Positions 1 through 11,344 of a stretch of 64,000 nucleotides of DNA are shown here, in pieces (position 1 is the first letter of the stretch; each line of letters opens with the position of its first letter). Where the stretch lies: assembly GCA_947652115.1 (NCBI GenBank), contig OX393562.1, positions 34,466,043-34,530,042 on the forward strand. Reading direction: 5' to 3'. The notes beneath the pieces were generated by a model, which saw only the letters and a program-made list of their open reading frames with translations, did not search any database and was not told the origin of the DNA. The DNA is from Blastomussa wellsi. Its lineage: Eukaryota > Cnidaria > Anthozoa > Scleractinia > Plerogyridae. The position numbers and the translations under genes were made by a program.

Positions 1-1186
1 AAAACACACGCTGTGCGGGCCGCAATGGCCCTGAAGCTGGTTCACGCAATCAATTTAAACCAATCAGATTACGTTCAGACCGTTCGACGCGGGAAAACCA
101 TCGAGGTGCGTATACGAGCGAACAGCAAGCTTTGAAGTTCAGTTTCACACAAAACGAATAGCTTTCAGAGAGGAAAATCGGTCTTCTTGTTTTAAATGGG
201 AAGAATGCAGACAAAAAAACGGATTTAGACTTGAAGATAGGCTAGAAGCAGAAGCACAGTCAAGAAGAAACAAAGAAAGCTTGTTCGAAACATCGTTCAC
301 TTGATTTCTACGGTCGAGCAAAATAAGTTCGGTTGAAGTACTGCGGGAATTTTACACCGACGATCAACTGTAAAATGTAAGTTCGTAAAATATTATGATT
401 ATCCATGAGTTCTTAACTCATTGGCGATTATTTTCATAGACATCGTAGGATTCGTAGCTATATCCGCTAAGTTCTACACCTGTTCAAAACATCTCGGTCC
501 TGCTTTAACATTTTCAGCGCGAAGTAAATAAGTTCTTACTTGTATTCTTGAAAACTTTACTAAATTTGTTAGTTATTAGGATGTTATTTGGCCTTGCATA
601 TTGATAATAATGACAATAAAATGGCTTTTATCGGGAATATTGTTTATTCGCACCCATGAAGTGTCATTTGCGACCCTACGCGGGCGCAAAAAAAGACAAT
701 ATTCCCTCAAAAAGTCATGTTATTCCCTCATTATAAATGGTAAAAGCTGACGTCACATTTGCCAAGAGAGGTTCAACACAGTACGGATAACAGTTAAACT
801 GAAACTTTTGTGCAAAATAATTACGCTTATCGTAGATTCCAGAGACGTTTCCTTTAAGTAATATAAGTACATTTAAGATTAGATGCTGCCTTGATCTAGA
901 ACGTGAGTCAGTTTCAGGATTTAACAGCGAAGGGGACCTGTAGCAAAACCTTTTATAACGCAGTTATAAGAAAATACAACAAAAGATGAGATGGCGCTCA
1001 AACTATCATAAAGATTCTTTTGTCTTTGCCTTCAAGCTTTTATCCCATGTTATGAGTGGTGTATTTTTTTGCAACATTTTGTGATAACTGCAAAGCACCC
1101 TATATGCCTTAAATGTGTCAGCCATATCCTATCGAGCAGTTTTTTTTAAAAAGCTTTAACATTGAACGCGGGTTTGTTTGACTCAC
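1..1186. other. Presumed intron or flank of the astacin gene
   Basis: No exon with the missing part of the astacin zinc motif is visible on the minus strand, and no convincing coding stretch is seen on either strand. The first 400 bases are less AT-rich, contain a CCAAT motif near 59 and could be an unrelated promoter or 5' exon, but nothing decides this. Confidence 0.4.
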
Positions 1187-3429
1187 CGATTTCGTGAACA
1201 ACAGTTCCATGTCTCCAGCAGCCTCCAGCGAGGGAGAGTTGTTGCTTTCTTCCTGTACGTCCGACGTAAGACCAACAACTGTATTGTTTAAACAGACCGA
1301 GAAATAGATAAGGAACAAACACACAAAAGAACGAAAGAAGGAATGAACATGCGAACAAAAAAGCAAACAAACAGGATGAAAAATGCAGGGATCATGGTTA
1401 GCAACTAGAACGTGAGACCCTTTTTTGCTTAAGATGAGTATGTTTACAAGGGGATTTTTTTATATGAATTAACGAACGAACCAACGAACGCATGAAAAGA
1501 CAGATTTTATCATGAATGAATACGGCAATACTGAACTACGACTGCTTTGGTCAATAAGTTGACGTGTTGAAGTCGTGGTTTCTCATACATAGGAATCGTA
1601 TTCGTGCGCATCGCAGAGGCCGCGTTTCTTTTGTTCAGCACCAAGAATCGATGCCTCTGGCTTCCCCCAAAAGGAAGTACGCGATTCACGGACTTATTGT
1701 CACATCTGACAAATTCGATTGGCTGAAAACAGCAGAACGAGTTCTCTATGCATGCTCACAATTTGGGGACAGCAGAGGTCTCGTCGCGGCTTATAGGGGC
1801 GAGAATGATAAAGCAAAAGGAAAAAAGGAGAACTCTTACCCGCTCCCTCTAAAAAATGATACGTAAGCACTTTCTGCTGTCCGTCGTTTGAATGTTATAC
1901 AGCCACTGGTTTTCAATGTCCAAGCATTCATTGCACTCTTGATCACTTTCATTGCGCTGCTGTGGGAGCCTGAACAAAATTTTCAGTGAGCGTTTTTTTC
2001 TTGCTTTTCGATGATCATCGGATAAACCAGCTGATGTATGCATTTAATATATGCCTACTTACTTAAAGACGATTCAATGTCATAGACAAACACTCCATTA
2101 GGCCACAGTCTGAACGGAACTGAACCTCTTGCCTGACCAGGTAAGAACTTCATGTCACCTTCGATCAATTCCTTGTCATTGCTCTTCAGATTCTCTGATT
2201 CAAAAAACGAAATACCACAAATTGGTTCATGGAGACATTTAATTAATGGATGCCTCTTGAGAAATCTAACAACTAAACTATTAATAGAAATAAATAGACC
2301 GTTTCTGGGAAATTACAGGAGAAGAGGAGACGAGTGAAGGATTCCCGTGTTGGTTTCGTAAGTGATCAGTCTTCTGTGGTAATAGTAAAAACCCGCGTGC
2401 AAGAACCTACAACTTTTACAGTATGGCAAAATAGGTTCTTGTATTTTGGGGTTGTTATTGACAATTTAGGCTGAGTAGGTTCTTAATCAGGTTCTTAATT
2501 TATATGGGAAGACCAACCTGTTGATTACCACAAAAAATAAATTGGGTTTGTTCCTTCACTATTGAGCATTTATTCATCACTGAATTGGCGTAAGTCTAAC
2601 AAAAGTGACTTAACATTGTATATGTAATTACCGGTAAAAGCATCTTTTCAACAAGAGCTGTGCATTAAAATGTACTACAACCCTCATATAAGAACCTGCT
2701 TATATTTGCTTGGCTTAAAAGGTTAATATATTTTGGGGACCCCCTCTTTTGGGGTATCAAAATGGCAAATTTCTGCCAGCAGGTTCTTAAACCACTAGGT
2801 TCTTACATGCGGGCTTTTACTGTATTTCTTCCTGAAATAAAGGGGTCTTCAAATAGAGAATTTGCTTCATAGAAAACTATGTGGAGGAAACTTCTGTGTC
2901 TTGTAATAAATTAATTTAGGGAATTGTTTATAGGGAAAGACCACATCTGAGTAAGATGTTATCGTAGATTCGCCCACAGTACATATATTAACCCAAATAA
3001 AAAATATATTAAATTATTTATATAATGTTATCAACAGAATCTTCTTTTATCTCAACAGTATGCTCTTATTACTTTGATAAAGTTAAAACAGGCCGCGAAA
3101 TGTATAGACAGCTCTGAATAATACGGTATAAACCTCACGAAAAACGTTTACAAAATTTAAACTGCTCCCGTTTTACAATATTCTGTTAGTTATTCGATTA
3201 GTTCCCTCTGGCAATGTTTCCGTCCTTAAATGAATGGTTCAGAACATTAAAGAACTGTTAATTTAATATAAATCACATTTAATGCCATTTGAACCAATGT
3301 GATAATTTGTCAACTATTACGATGGTCTTTTGAAGACCACATAAAATTCTCCTCCATTCTCCTACCTTCTGGTGACGATGCGGATACAGCAACAAGCCAC
3401 AGAATATTGAGAAGCAAGATTGTCTTCAT
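1187..3429 (-). CDS. Astacin-type zinc metalloprotease, 5' part (4 exons; 3' part missing)
   Basis: Four exons join in frame on the minus strand: 3429-3366 (phase 1), 2194-2063 (phase 1), 1969-1840 (phase 2) and 1278-1187 (phase 1), all with GT-AG borders. Exon 1 encodes a signal peptide (MKTILLLNILWLVAVSAS). Exon 2 gives the propeptide motif ELIEGDM, whose Asp normally caps the catalytic zinc, a short linker and the mature N-terminal LWPNGVFVYDI. Exon 3 holds AMKVIKSAMNAW and the conserved GCITFKRRT. Exon 4 contains GCWSYVGRTGRKQQ and ends inside the zinc motif at GTVVHEIG, so the next exon should supply the rest of HExxHxxGxxHE. I cannot find that exon in the remaining 1186 bases. It may lie off the edge, or the gene may be truncated. 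Astacins are secreted endopeptidases. The assignment rests on several family motifs in the right order; substrate and role (hatching, development, digestion, nematocyst) are unknown. Confidence 0.85.
1556..1835. repeat. Interspersed repeat A, copy in astacin intron 3
   Basis: About 280 bases resembling 26204-26530: both contain a GAGGCCGCG core, TCAGCACCAAGAATC, CGGACT(C/T)ATTGTC, GATTGGCTGAAAAC and GCATGCTCACAA in the same order. The copy lies wholly in the intron and ends about 5 bases from the exon 3 donor. No coding capacity is evident. Confidence 0.7.
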
Positions 3430-5610
3430 CGTGAACTCGAAGATGATCGCAAAAGAAGAATGATTGGTAAACCTTGGATGCGATATTAATACAAGGTAAT
3501 CTATAAGAATTATACAGCTGTGCAGTTGTGTGAAGCAATCATTAGTCATATTTGCAAGTTAAACCGTGTTCTTCTATTGGCTAAAATTTTGTTACTCACA
3601 CAAACAACAGGCACGAATTAACAACATATTTTAAATGCAACACCACCTCGTGGCTATATTTGTAAGGTGATAATTTTCATTGCTCACATCAAGTTTTAAC
3701 GAGTTTGTAACATAGCTAGATAAGAATGGCCCTTACTGGACTGAGAAAGACATTACTTTAATTTAGTTTGATACGAGTTTATGTTTAAAATCAAAGGCAA
3801 TGAACATCGAAAATTATTTACTTTGAAAAGGGCAGCAGCATTACACAGCTGTGAGGGCTCATTTATGGAGAATGCTTATTCTTTGTTCTGCATAGCAACT
3901 TTAAAATTTCGGGGCAAACACATTTATAGTTAATGATTTTAATTCAAACTAATCTTCTATAACTCAATTATCTTCATTATTTTTTGCAATTAAGTTGGAT
4001 GTTTCGTTACACAGGTGTATCTGAAGAAAGGCAAAACAGTTTGCTTGTATTTCATTTTTAGAAACCAAGTTCAATTGCACCGCTTGGACACTGTTTATGT
4101 TAGGTATGCCCCACTATGCATAAACCGCACTTATTTTCTTGGTTGAGCTCGGTTTGCTGGGAAGAGAGATTACGTGACGCACTCTGTCATCTTCAGGCCA
4201 CTGAAGTGGCCGTTTATTTTTAGTAACATCTATGCTCATTCAGATGGAGCTTACTTTACAAGAAACTGTTCCCAGCAAAGGTGAGGGGATACCCGAACGC
4301 ATGCTAATAGGAATTTTGTATGGAAAAAAATAGGGATGGGTGGGTGGGAAAAGTATAGTTGGTTTCGCCTTAAATGCTTAACAGCGTGTCCACGAGAGAA
4401 CCAGGCAGGGGATGATATAGCTAAAATCGGCGAGTTCGCTCAAACTTGGCACAAATGTTGCGTGTATGATGGGTTAATAATTGCGACAAAAAATTACGTT
4501 GAAAGGTTTTATTCCCTCCGAGATATGGGACCCCCTCCAAAAAATGGCCATTTTCACCAATTTATGCTTATTTAATTAGCTGACTTTGATTGACCAGTAT
4601 TGCAAGAAAAAAAGGCTTCTGGGAATAAAATTCACAGAATCATATTCTATGATTACTGAGAAATTATTGAGAATTGAAACTGTTGATATATTACGAAGAA
4701 TGAACGACAACGGATTGTTTTAGTTAAACGCCTTTCGAAGCATCGGAACATCGAACAATTACTCAAAATGGTTAGAGAAAGGCTAACTCATCATAGGTAC
4801 CTGAAAATCGTGACAGAACAGCACTTGAGAGGCATGTATGTAACATTTATTCTTGTCTCCACTCTTTGTTTTATCCAGAAAAGAAATTGAGAAAGCTTGT
4901 CAATAAAATCTTCCGATGCTTTTTTAGATTGATGATAAGGCACAGTAACGTCATCTAATATAGCTCTAAAAATGGTCCGAACATATGCCTGAGATGCCTT
5001 TCCTCGTCGGTATTATACTCGTTATCGGAAGAAGGATGCTTAATTAGCTATTTTGTACCGATTTCGAGTTAATTTAGGGCAAATTAATAGGTTTTGCGTT
5101 TCGGTGAATTTTGATGAAATGGTCAAAAATCGCAAAGTCACATGTACATATTGCCTATATTGAAGTTCCCAAACATTTTTGGACTTTTTCGTGAAGCATA
5201 AGGATGGCTTACATCACCCATGTAAGAATCATGTATAGAAGTTGTTGCTCATTGGAGATATTTGGCTTTAATTAAAGGCTATTTAGAACAGCATGAAAAG
5301 TGTACCTTCCTAAATACTGGCTGAAGAGAATAGATCAAATCGGGCGGATGTCTATTTTTCTTGCAGTACTAGTCAATGAAAGATAACCAATTAAAGGGAC
5401 ACTGTCGCGCCTGATATATATTTTATACGGATGGCCTGTAGTTTGCTGTGATCGTGCTTTATTAGCCCGCAGAGCAGCACAAAAACCGCCTGGTTTGCAG
5501 GCTATGCTTTATTGTCTTGCAGTGGAAGGAGAAAAATACTGAAAGTTGTGAAAGAAAAGAAATATCAACTAAGAAGAAAAAATAACTATTAAAAGATTCA
5601 AAATTTTTAC
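3430..5610. other. Intergenic, no gene seen
   Basis: AT-rich sequence 5' of the astacin signal-peptide exon. Short open frames show no family motif or exon borders. At about 5395-5415 there is an AAAGGGACACTGTC end like the terminus of the foldback element at 35582-35970, so some of this is old transposon debris. Confidence 0.5.
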
Positions 5611-5834
5611 CAGAATTTCTTCTTTGATTTCTGGACATCCTGTCCAGAAATCAATTTTGATGAATTGTAGTCCACTTTCATTACTACTTCCCCAAAATAC
5701 CTGTACTTCAGATACACCTGTACTGTGGAATCCTTTTATCAAAACTATTCGTGTATTTGGTGACATTTGGCTCCATAATATGGAAATTAGAACATACCAA
5801 TTTCTAAAATCAGGCGTCACATGTGTAAAATTGC
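5611..5834 (-). CDS. Possible internal coding exon, unrecognised protein
   Basis: A 224-base open stretch with a pyrimidine-rich acceptor (CCTTTTCTTTGAAG) and a GTAAAA donor codes for about 74 residues with a non-random composition: NWYVLISILWSQMSPNTR, then GFHSTGVSEVQVFWGSS, then IKIDFWTGCPEIKEEIL. It would enter in phase 1 and leave in phase 0. I do not recognise the domain, and no partner exons were found on either side. The surrounding frame stays open beyond both splice sites (137 codons in total), so this could be chance or a repeat fragment instead of an exon. Confidence 0.35.
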
Positions 5835-6744
5835 CTTCAAAGAAAAGGAAAACTTGAAATAGTAGTTTACTAAGGTAGAAAAAAACCAAAGATGTACCAC
5901 AAGTTAGCTTCCACCTCTTGTAAGTAGGTCGTAAAGTGTCATCTCTTGGAGCTTTTTGGTTTGTTAGTAATTTTTTTTTCAAATTTGAATTATCTATATT
6001 TGAAACAAACTTCTTACGAAAGGGAGTTATAAAAACGCTTGTCTTTCAACAACGGTTCGATAAGATTGCATTTGAAACAAAACTAGCTAATTTGCTATCG
6101 TTAGGTGTCCGGAAATAGGTACACCTCACCAAAAATTCAAATATACTCTTTTGTGGTCAAGTTCAAAGATACAAAACTGAACGGAAAATTCTTATATGGT
6201 TACAAACCTAGTCCTTTTAGCTTTACTTATGTCCAAAAAAATTAATCTGTATCTTATTGTGCGAGAACAGACCGCATATTAATTAACTGTAAATAGGTAA
6301 TTCGACATGCGCTAAAAATCGCATTTAAGAATTCGAAGAAACAAATTTTACCTACCTCGATGAAAACTTGAATGTTCCCGCCTAAATGGAGCGTGGCTTG
6401 GCCACGAACGTATCAAACGAAAGCTGACAGGTCGATCATTCTTTGGAACATATCGGTCGGATTATTTTTATTCTTTCAACGAAATATGGAATGGTTAAGT
6501 TCCGGAAATAGGGGTGTCCGGGAAATAGGACAACATGCTGTAACGCGAAATTACCCAAGACTTCAAAAACCTCTTTTATCGTCTTTTATTAACAGAAACC
6601 TTAAAGTTGTATTTAAATTTGCATTTGTTCTGAATTTTTGGCTTTCACTGCATGGTTTTACTTCTAGTATTTTCTATACAGTTGGCAAACATTTGAAAAT
6701 TTAACCGTTTGAATTGGCCATTTCCGAGTCCCTTTTCCCGCAGT
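5835..6744. other. No gene seen
   Basis: AT-rich, with short frames only and no domain signature, splice-bounded exon or clear repeat structure. Confidence 0.5.
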
Positions 6745-6862
6745 TTCAAAACGAGTCTTAGTGCGAAACCATTCACATGGAAACAAGCTTCATTTACATG
6801 AGAATGAAGAAGCAGGTAAAACACATTTTCATATGAATGGTTTCGCACAGACTCGTTTTGAA
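6745..6862. mobile_element. Small foldback MITE
   Basis: About 118 bases with inverted ends: TTCAAAACGAGTC at the left pairs with GACTCGTTTTGAA at the right, and the inner GCGAAACCATTC pairs with GAATGGTTTCGC. The middle is a loose palindrome. No coding capacity. Superfamily unknown. Confidence 0.75.
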
Positions 6863-8260
6863 CGAGTTTTCAACAACGATAACACGGCAGCCACTTCGAC
6901 CAAAATCATCACTGACAGGTTATTTGAAGAAGATTATATTCGTCTCAAAAGACCAGACTTTAACCTCTGGGAGGCAGAAAACATGGTACTTGGCTTCGAA
7001 GAAAGCACATACGAAACAAAATCCACGAAAGATCGATCGATCGGTGTGTTTTGATGCGTATCGCTCATCTCGGCCTTGGCCGTGATGTTGATTTTTCAGC
7101 TTACTTCGTTCAGCAACGTAACAGCAGACCAATTAACATTTCCCGGGACCAATACTTCGGAAACATAATCTGCTGACTTGAAAGAAAGACAAGAAAGACG
7201 ACTGTGAAGTATATCCTTCAAGGTGACCTCCTACCGCTCGTCTCCAAAGAAAACGGTTGCAATGACTCTTGGATAAAACTGGCCTCTAACCCACATACTG
7301 TTGATCACCCATGAAGAGCTCTAAGCCATCTTTATTACAACCTTTTCTTCTGGGAATAAACCCTGTCTTAAACTTTTCCTCGTGTCAAACTTCAGTAACT
7401 AAAAGATTTTACTCACGACCACAAGATGGCTCTTGGCATTGAAAAAGTAGAACTGCAAACTTAAAAAAGGCGAGAAAATGATTATTAAGCGATCACTTTT
7501 GCGTTCCCGTTTATCAGCTTGGCTCATTTGAATAGTTTCATCTGTTCGCTCATTGGTGTTATTCATTGGCTAAGATCTGAGCTATTTATACATGGAGTGT
7601 ATCTCCTTTTACAGTGACTGTTTCCTTTTACAGACAATTATTTTCTCTTAAGGATACTGAACAGGTTCGCGGGTCAAATTCGTTCAAAATTGTGATTTTT
7701 ATTGTACATAAACTGTGTGTATTTTTCTTGCTTTTACAAAAAACGGAAATCCAAAATCTTTTTTCACTCCAGAGTTATTGCGAATTTCCTTTTGTGCGTG
7801 ACTCATTGCGTCACACTTTAAAGGTGTCGAGCTGTCAACACTGCCAGATCAAACGCGGGAAATTGGCTTCCAACAGAGGGAATTTCCTTTGCTCGCGTCG
7901 CTAACTTCTGTCGTTGCAGTACAGTTTTGGCTGGAGGTTTTGGATGGAGAGAGAAAAGAACAGAAAAAAAGCAAGAAAAAGTCTTTGGGTTCCAAAGGCT
8001 GATCGGTGGTACCGTAAAAAGTAACCAGGGAATTTTTGCGAAACGTAGAAAAGCGGAAAGCGACAAATTGTCACAACGACCGAACGAAACACTAAATATT
8101 GCTACTCAATTCGGATACTTTCCTGGGCTTCCGCAAGCAGAAAAAAACAGAAAAAACCTCAAAGAATTCTATTGAACCAGGCGAAGGTTTGGATTTCGGA
8201 ATGGTGGATTCTAGGCGTTCTTTATAGGACGAATCTGTTGAAATATCACACAACAACAGC
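6863..8260. other. No gene seen
   Basis: Several 60-100 codon frames occur on both strands but overlap one another and show no conserved motifs or exon borders. Probably intergenic. Confidence 0.45.
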
Positions 8261-8363
8261 GACGAATTCAGGCTAACGCTCGAAACGTCAGCTCTTGAAT
8301 CTCTTTACGGTGGCCAATTGACATTATCAACCCAGTTGATAAAACCAAATTATATTGTTATAC

Positions 8364-8405
<42 letters not shown>

Positions 8406-8413
8406 TCTCTATT
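8261..8413 (+). mobile_element. Penelope-like element 3' end (pLTR fragment), decayed hammerhead core
   Basis: From GCTAACGCTCGAAACGTC onward this matches the pLTR-like blocks at 17262-17419 (reverse), 22470-22632 and 26103-26203: CTCTTGAATCTCTTTACGG, AACCCAGTTGATAAAACC, then TTCCCACCGACGCAGCAC and TTTCTTTAGAAACTTACC. The 5' half of the ribozyme-like core is degraded here (GCGACGAATTCAGG), so it is probably inactive. Confidence 0.7.
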
Positions 8414-9588
8414 ATAAAGGAACACAAGACTGAAGAGCCGATACGCTAAACGATACAGTACTGCTATCCAATGACTCTTAACCTAAGAATATTAGAAGGT
8501 TCTTCCTGTATGCACCGGTACACGGACGGAAAAGAAGGAAAAGCAATCATAAACAAATATTTGATAGATGCGTGCTACATACCCTGCTTCACGCATTTCG
8601 AAGAGCACGCTTTCCCGATCGGCGGCTTGCTCGCGATTTTCTTTCGCCTTTTTTGAAGCCCTTGTACTCTTTGGTGATCTTTTTCCTCTCACTGGGCCGA
8701 AAATTGTTCAGTGTTTTCCCATCGTGGTCAAAACCCGCAAGGAATTACCACATTATAATTCTTCCTCAGAATTGTCGGCAAAGGATACTTTGATCTTGAA
8801 ATATCTACCACCACTTTCCCGCGAGTTTCGCCAGATTGAACCTGATTGGTACATTAAGGCGATAAACCGGAAAACCACTCCCCGTAGGAGTACTATGTTT
8901 ACGAAACTTTCTTTGCCGTATTTCTCGGCAAAATTTTTCGTGAAGTTTGTCATTTTTGAGCGGCTAGTTTGCATATGAGAATTCATCGTAGAAGACTGAA
9001 ATTTTGCTCAATGGTACATGAATCCCTCTTCTCCAAAAGTGTGTCGGGCTTTAGCTTATTTGTTTTTCGTTTTGAAGATATAAGTCCAAATGCTGTGTCA
9101 ATCCGAGAAAAGTACGTGAGCAAACTTTGAATTATAATAACTTTTTTTGAGAACTAATCCAACGATTCCCCGACACACTTTTAAAGCCAAACATGTGCTG
9201 AGTCATTGCAGTCATTGTTTACTTCGAAGGGCCAAAATCCGACGCGAGTTTGCCACACTTATAAGCATTGTTCTATTTGCATTTACCTGACTGCAGCTTC
9301 TCTTATATTTAATGTTACCAGTTAAAAACATTTCCACGACATACTTGGTTCTATAATCTTTAAAATGATGTATAGGTTTAGGCAGTTCCCGCAAATTACG
9401 CGCTGGTGAGGATCTTTTTCCGCAAAGCACCCGCGAAAATGTTCAGTAACCTTAAAACTTGCATAACCAGTGTTAATTCTTCAATAAAAGTATTTGCAAC
9501 CAAGTAATATTTAAACTCAGCCAGCCAGAGTTTGTCGGGCTTTGTCCTTTTTGTTTTTAGTCAGAAAGTAGCCCCATGAATTGGAAGT
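8414..9588. other. No gene seen
   Basis: Overlapping open frames on both strands (8568-8978 plus, 8753-8986 minus) share no recognisable domain. They lack convincing splice context and are probably chance. Confidence 0.45.
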
Positions 9589-9734
9589 AATATATTAAAC
9601 ACTCGAGACAGTGTTTCATCACATTTCCAAACATCGAGAAGAGTGTTGAAAATACGACGCACAGCGGAGTATTTTTGACGAACTTCGAGGTGTTTGAAAT
9701 CGTAATGAAACACTGTCTCGAGTGTTTGATATAT
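9589..9734. mobile_element. Foldback MITE (CACTCGAGACAGTGTTTCAT ends)
   Basis: The two ends are inverted copies: AAACACTCGAGACAGTGTTT on the left and the reverse complement at about 9707-9729, with further pairing of CCAAACATCGAG and CTTCGAGGTGTTTG inside. It is 146 bases, non-coding and AT-flanked, typical of a MITE. Confidence 0.75.
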
Positions 9735-10634
9735 CTTCTCAAACGAAACTAAAACTACGGAGAAAACGAAGAAATAAAATCGTAAAAATATATGCTAATT
9801 AAGATCACGTTTTCAAACCACCTCCACGGTTCTGATTTCCTTTGTTTTAACGTGATGAATTATTAATCAGTTTGAGAATTAATTATGAAAGATTCAGCCA
9901 TGAACACATCGTTGAAGAAAGAACACTTTATACCAATAAGTTCAATGAACACTTCCTACATTCTTTGCTTCAACGATATTGTCTTGACTGCTCTTGGTGC
10001 CTATGCTCTTTTGTCGTCAACATTAATTGTTTTATAGTACTAAATTTTAGAACAAGTAAAAATATGATTATTTTCTTATGTCCACAGTAACTGTTTGCTA
10101 CAGGTGACGGATATCCATGGGATTTAGTACTGTCTATCCCATTGTGTTTAGAGAGAGGTAAAAATGGAGAGAGGTAAAAATGACTAAAATTTATTGTAAA
10201 AAAGGTGATCATCTCAGTTGAGAGTTATCTGATCGTTTCTCACCTATCCGTTTAAAAAGTTGCCATTTCTCAGCTGACGCTTCACATTCTGGTCAGTTCT
10301 CAGCTATCAGTTAACCCCATACACACCCTGTTTTAATCGTCGGAATCAAATCTTGAGGAAAAACAATATACCGTACTGCCGCCCCAGGAAGGAAACAGTC
10401 AAACAATCCTCATTTTGTTCTATTTTTCTCAAGCCCCGCTACAAAAACTTGTTAACGTGAGGTGGTCAATAAAGGTATACTAAAACCTTAACTTTGAGAA
10501 TCAGTGATAAATAGAAGGATCAGAGTTTTATATGAGTCTTAAAACAAAAATAAATATACCGTGACACTTTCGGTTTATTGTTTTCACAATTTCAATTGAA
10601 CACAAAGTCACACGATCAATGTTGATATATTATC
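9735..10634. other. No gene seen; 3' flank of the Ly6 gene
   Basis: AT-rich, with short frames lacking motifs. The last part is downstream of the Ly6 stop codon and probably holds its 3' UTR. A short direct repeat, AGAGAGGTAAAAATG, occurs twice near 10152-10181. Confidence 0.4.
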
Positions 10635-10900
10635 TCAGTTACAGAGACTTTCCTCGCAGCACGTTAATTTACATTCACCACCGATATTCTGTTGGCAGTA
10701 GCCTGGAGCTTGATATTCCTGGCAGAGGGAGTCGGTGAGACATCCTTTTCCGAACGCTTCTTGTCCCGATAAAGATAAGGAAACTACTGCGCAACGGTTT
10801 TGGCCTTCCGCGCATATCTTCTCAGTTTGGCTTTCAATACAGTCATCCATCGAGTTGTACGTGGTACATGAAAAGCATGACAGAGATCCTTTGGTTTCCT
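10635..10900 (-). CDS. Ly6/uPAR three-finger protein, terminal exon
   Basis: A 266-base exon begins after an acceptor (TTTTTTCAACCAG) in phase 1 and ends at a TGA. It encodes one complete Ly6/three-finger domain: LSCFSC, MDDC, KIC, NRC, KGC, SLC, GYC, GEC and the signature TCCEESLCN, with the stop directly after the final Asn. There is no hydrophobic tail, so the product looks secreted and not GPI-anchored. The signal-peptide exon, expected upstream at higher coordinates, was not found; that DNA is occupied by repeats and a Ty3 remnant. The spacing MDDCIESQTEKIC...NRC closely matches the exon at 17746-17486 (MEDCIENEVDKKC...NRC), so the two are paralogs. Function is unknown; Ly6 proteins bind receptors or other proteins at the cell surface. 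Confidence 0.85.
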
Positions 10901-11003
10901 CTGGTTGAAAAAATAATAAAATATTTTTGAAGAAAATGTTATAGTTCACATCAAAATTGATAACATACTACATTGCCGATGTAGCATCTCTTGTAAGGTC
11001 TCA

Positions 11004-11112
11004 CATGAATGGCTCGATACCCTGCGTGAAAACAATAGAACAAACAACAGGAACAACGCCCCTAGCCCCTAAAACAATAGCAACTGCTACCAGTAGAAGT
11101 ACAAGCTTACGA
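11004..11112 (+). repeat. Interspersed repeat B, copy 1
   Basis: CTCGATACCCTGC, GAACAACGCC and CCTAAAACAATAGCAACTGC recur at 36746-36832 (plus) and, reverse-complemented, at 39115-39250. One frame of the third copy reads KTIATATLGGLVDLRAYGDA, hinting at a dispersed coding fragment or retropseudogene, which I cannot identify. Confidence 0.65.
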
Positions 11113-11344
11113 GAGCTGCTACACTACCGACTACGTCTTGTCATAAAGGCTCCTGAAAGCAAAAAATTAGGAACAGCAAATAACTGTCACAGTATGCGCG
11201 GTCATTCGCTAAGGGACTGGTTCTAGTTCTTCCCGCGTTTTTAGTTGTCTGCCATCTTGGAAATGTACATGTTGACACAATCGATACAAGTAAAGTCTTG
11301 CTCATGATTTATCTCGGATTCGTACTATTTCATCGGCAATACTT

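Noticed and set aside
8568..8978. 136-codon plus frame
   Set aside because: No motif, no splice context, overlapped by an equally open minus frame; probably chance.
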